Source: JASKKU01 sp964416905 (GTDB taxonomy: Archaea; Nanobdellota; Nanobdellia; Woesearchaeales; JASKKU01). From it: a stretch of 7,284 nt of DNA. The translations under genes and the position numbers were made by a program. The notes beneath the pieces were generated by a model. That model did not search any database. It was not told the DNA's origin and was given only the letters and a program-made list of their open reading frames with translations. This document shows positions 4,570-7,284 of this stretch, in pieces (within the stretch, counting starts at the first letter, position 1; every line of letters starts with the position of its first letter). The stretch lies in assembly GCA_964416905.1 (NCBI GenBank), contig CAYQFL010000029.1, positions 1-7,284 on the forward strand, in the 5' to 3' direction.

Positions 4570-7272
4570 ATGAAAGAGAATAAAATTCTAAAAAAGCTTG
4601 ATGAAGTCATTGACGGCAAAACTGATAAAAAGCTAATAAATAACTTAGTAACCATATTGCTAATTCTCATTCCAGTTTTGTTAAGCATTTACCTTCGTAT
4701 GCAACCATATTATTTGCCTGCAACAGATGATTGGGCAGCAAGGTCTATTACAAACCAAATAAAATCCAGCATATTCCAAGCTGTTAACAAGGATTATCCT
4801 TTACTTCCAGATTCTGAAAAAGCAAATTTAGTCGAGCAACAATATCAACAGTTTATGTCCCAGAATAAAAATTACATCGAAAGCCAGGCAAAGATATTAT
4901 CCCAAAACTTCAAAAACCAATTAAGGAGTGATGAAGAAAACGTTACCTACTTAATTGCTATCGACCCATACCATTACTATAGGCTTGCAAGAAACGAGAT
5001 TAATCTTAGTGTACCAGGTGATTTAAAGCTTGACAACAAAACTTCTGTTGACTATTTGATGATCGGTGGAGCTCCCATTGAAAGAAAACCAAAGTATACT
5101 GGCTCCTTCTCTAATATGCTTGATTTCTTAGAATCAAGAACTTATAAAATGCTTCACGCATTAGGTTTTAACCCAACACTTATGCAGGTTGCGTTCTTTA
5201 TGCCTGTAATATTAACAACATTAGCAGTTTTCCCTGCGTTCTTCTTAGGAAAAAGATTATCCAACAACCTTGGAGGATTCTTTAGCGCAGTTGCTGTAGT
5301 AATACATCCCTTTGTTTTAAGAAGAACTGCTGGAGGCTTTAGCGATACAGATCCATTCAATATACTGTTCCCAATTACTATTGCCTGGTTATTTGTAGAA
5401 TCTATCCGAAGCTCGAGTATTAAGAAAAGCATCGTGTATTCTACACTTACAGCCTTAGCTGTTTGGATTTACTCGATTTCTTGGGGCGGTTTTGGTTCTA
5501 TGTTGATTATCCTAATTGGTGCAATTGCTTTAGATCTAGCATTTATTTTTGTTAGATTCTTTACAGCAAGAAAAAAAGAATCCAAGAAAGCAGCATTCAT
5601 TGAATTCAAGAGAACTCTTGTTATCATAGGCGTTCTATTCTTGTCATTATGGATTCTCTTAGCATACAGACCTGGTTCTTACAACAACTTTGGTTATCTA
5701 TTTACTGTTATTAAAAACACCTTGGGATTTACTCAGATTAAGGCTGTTGCCACAACAAAAATCTGGCCTAATGTTTACACAACCGTTGCAGAACTAAACC
5801 CTGGAACGCTAAATGATGTGATTAACAGTTCTGGAGGTAAACTAGTGTTTATGTTCTCATTGCTTGGTGTTGCTCTGTCTTTCCTGATAAAGGATGAGAA
5901 TGGTAATTGGAATCCCAAACTTGGATTTTTGTTATTAATATGGTATATGGCTACGCTTTATGCAGTTTCAAAAGGCGTACGATTTGTATTGTTAGTTGCC
6001 CCTGTATTCTCTATATCCTTAGGAGTTTTCATAGGAAAAGCTGTTGATTTAATATCTTTGTATTTTGACAAATGGTTTGAAATAAGAAAAAGCGTGACAA
6101 AAGTTATCTTAATCATAATGTTCGCTTTGGTTGTTTTTGTTGGGCAAAATTCGATGTTCGCTCAAGCTAAAAATGTTGCTTACTCTGAGTTCCCAAGCAT
6201 GAACGACGGCTGGTACAATGCATTAACTGCTATAAGAGATAATTCATCAAAAGATGCTATAATAACATCCTGGTGGGATTTTGGCCACTGGTTCAAAGCA
6301 ATAGCTCAAAGACAGGTAACTTTTGACGGCGCTTCACAAAATAGTCCAATGGCTCATTGGGTCGGAAGAAGTTTATTAACCAATAACGAAACTGAAAGTT
6401 TAGCAATTCTAAGGATGCTAGACTGCGGTTCAAACTACGCTTATGATTTAGTCAATGAAGAATTAAACGATAGCTATGAATCTGTTAAAATTATCAAGAA
6501 AATAATTCTCTTGCCAAAAAAGGAAGCTAAGCAAGAATTATTAAAATACTTTGACGAACAGAAGGCTGATGAAATTCTAAAATACACTCATTGTAATCCT
6601 CCAGAAGCGTATTACATTACTTCTGAAGATATGGTAGGAAAATCTGGAGTATGGGGTCATTTTGGAAGCTGGGATTTTGAAAAAGCCGCAATGTATAAAG
6701 AAGTAAAAGGCAAACCGTACAATCAAGCCAAAGATATCTTAACGAATAGATTTAATCTATCACCTGAGGATGCTGACAAGTATTACAACGAGATTATAAC
6801 CACAAAAAACGCTGATTACTGGGTATCTCCTTCTTGGCCTGCTTATGTTGGAAGTGAAGTAAACTGCAAACAAAACAATCAAACTTTGGAATGCCTTAAA
6901 ATGATTTCACAGAATAAAGGCATCAGAGTATTAATCAACCTATCAGAAATGGAAGTTTACATTAACGATATGAAAGAGAGCAATAAACCTGCAAAGTTTG
7001 TCTACTTTGAAAATGGTTCTATGGTAACCAAAGAATACAAAAATCCTGTTGTAAATCTTGGCATTGCATTGAAAGAATCCTCCAACAAATATGAAGTGAT
7101 AATCAGCGACACATTATTAACAGACAGCATCTTTTCTAGATTGTTCTTCTTTAACGGTCAAGGAACAGAATACTTTGATTTATTCAAATCAACCACAACA
7201 GTGTTCGGAGAAAGAATTTACGTATGGAAAGTTGACTGGGATAAGTTTTTGAATGATTTTGAAAAAGAATAA
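4570..7272 (+). CDS. aglB: STT3/AglB-type dolichyl-phospho-oligosaccharide protein glycotransferase, 900 aa
   Basis: Catalytic subunit of archaeal N-glycosylation: it transfers a lipid-linked oligosaccharide to Asn in N-x-S/T sequons on the outer face of the membrane. One helix (about 25-43) precedes external loop 1, which contains D53-D54-W and, after some 75 extra residues, D132-P-Y-H-Y-Y-R, the DP-Y/W-x-x-YR signature around the metal-binding aspartate. The second acidic motif is D259-T-D261-P-F. T405-V-A-E408 fits the external-loop-5 TxxE motif. About a dozen helices cover 204-528, then a globular C-terminal domain follows. W568-W-D-F-G572 is the family hallmark that binds the sequon Ser/Thr. 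E686-D-M-V-G-K691 is the likely equivalent of the DK/MI element, with Lys at +4 from Asp rather than +3. Length is normal for AglB and all core motifs are intact, so it should be active. The start has a GGAG site and a TATA box upstream. Many sequons in its own C-terminal domain suggest self-glycosylation. Confidence 0.95.
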   Translation: MKENKILKKLDEVIDGKTDKKLINNLVTILLILIPVLLSIYLRMQPYYLPATDDWAARSITNQIKSSIFQAVNKDYPLLPDSEKANLVEQQYQQFMSQNKNYIESQAKILSQNFKNQLRSDEENVTYLIAIDPYHYYRLARNEINLSVPGDLKLDNKTSVDYLMIGGAPIERKPKYTGSFSNMLDFLESRTYKMLHALGFNPTLMQVAFFMPVILTTLAVFPAFFLGKRLSNNLGGFFSAVAVVIHPFVLRRTAGGFSDTDPFNILFPITIAWLFVESIRSSSIKKSIVYSTLTALAVWIYSISWGGFGSMLIILIGAIALDLAFIFVRFFTARKKESKKAAFIEFKRTLVIIGVLFLSLWILLAYRPGSYNNFGYLFTVIKNTLGFTQIKAVATTKIWPNVYTTVAELNPGTLNDVINSSGGKLVFMFSLLGVALSFLIKDENGNWNPKLGFLLLIWYMATLYAVSKGVRFVLLVAPVFSISLGVFIGKAVDLISLYFDKWFEIRKSVTKVILIIMFALVVFVGQNSMFAQAKNVAYSEFPSMNDGWYNALTAIRDNSSKDAIITSWWDFGHWFKAIAQRQVTFDGASQNSPMAHWVGRSLLTNNETESLAILRMLDCGSNYAYDLVNEELNDSYESVKIIKKIILLPKKEAKQELLKYFDEQKADEILKYTHCNPPEAYYITSEDMVGKSGVWGHFGSWDFEKAAMYKEVKGKPYNQAKDILTNRFNLSPEDADKYYNEIITTKNADYWVSPSWPAYVGSEVNCKQNNQTLECLKMISQNKGIRVLINLSEMEVYINDMKESNKPAKFVYFENGSMVTKEYKNPVVNLGIALKESSNKYEVIISDTLLTDSIFSRLFFFNGQGTEYFDLFKSTTTVFGERIYVWKVDWDKFLNDFEKE

Positions 7273-7284
7273 ATTAATTTTTTT
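7273..7284 (+). terminator. Possible T-run terminator after aglB
   Basis: Directly after the TAA stop the plus strand reads ATTAA followed by seven T to the window edge. Archaeal RNA polymerase can terminate at such T-runs without a hairpin. The run may continue outside the window. Confidence 0.4.

Noticed and set aside
5154..5432. Minus-strand 92-codon open frame
   Set aside because: It is antisense to the membrane region of aglB, whose frame and motifs are secure; its hydrophobic-poor, proline-rich translation is a shadow.

Overview
The window looks like an AT-rich chromosome segment from an archaeon, most probably a DPANN lineage of the Woesearchaeota/Pacearchaeota type. The evidence is a long archaeal STT3/AglB oligosaccharyltransferase, archaeal TATA boxes at the expected distance (about 27 bp) from a tRNA 5' end and from a start codon, an apparently leaderless mRNA, Shine-Dalgarno sites of the AGGTGA type, and a tRNA-Ser gene that encodes its own CCA. 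The lineage within archaea is inferred from protein style, not from a marker gene.

Layout. Positions 4175 down to 1, minus strand: a tightly packed operon of six genes, with ATGA overlaps or gaps of 5-7 nt. Every product has a single N-terminal membrane helix. In order they are a 41-aa mini-protein, a 284-aa protein, a 203-aa protein, a 50-aa mini-protein, a 445-aa protein and a protein of at least 360 aa cut by the window edge. The four larger ones carry cysteine-rich, predicted extracytoplasmic domains and fall into two apparent paralogous pairs: 203/284 share a C-W plus C-S pattern, and 445/360 share a C-x2-G-K-x-C pattern. None matches a characterised protein I recognise. The two mini-proteins, and more loosely two of the larger ones, begin with a KKA/KKG motif before the hydrophobic segment, which recalls archaeal class III (pilin-type) signal peptides.

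Positions 4222-4307, minus: tRNA-Ser(UGA), with its own TATA box; the operon promoter sits in the 46 bp between tRNA and first gene. Positions 4308-4569: a 262-bp gene-free divergent intergenic region holding a 26-bp imperfect direct repeat (two copies), each containing a TGTGA-N8-TCACA dyad, centred almost exactly between the two divergent TATA boxes.

Positions 4570-7272, plus: a complete STT3/AglB catalytic subunit with the expected acidic, TxxE and WWDxG motifs and a long insertion in its first external loop; a T-run follows the stop.

Working hypothesis: the minus-strand operon encodes an anchored, disulfide-stabilised cell-surface assembly. All four large products contain N-x-S/T sequons in their predicted external parts, so they could be glycosylated by the neighbouring AglB. 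That functional link is inference from adjacency and sequons only.
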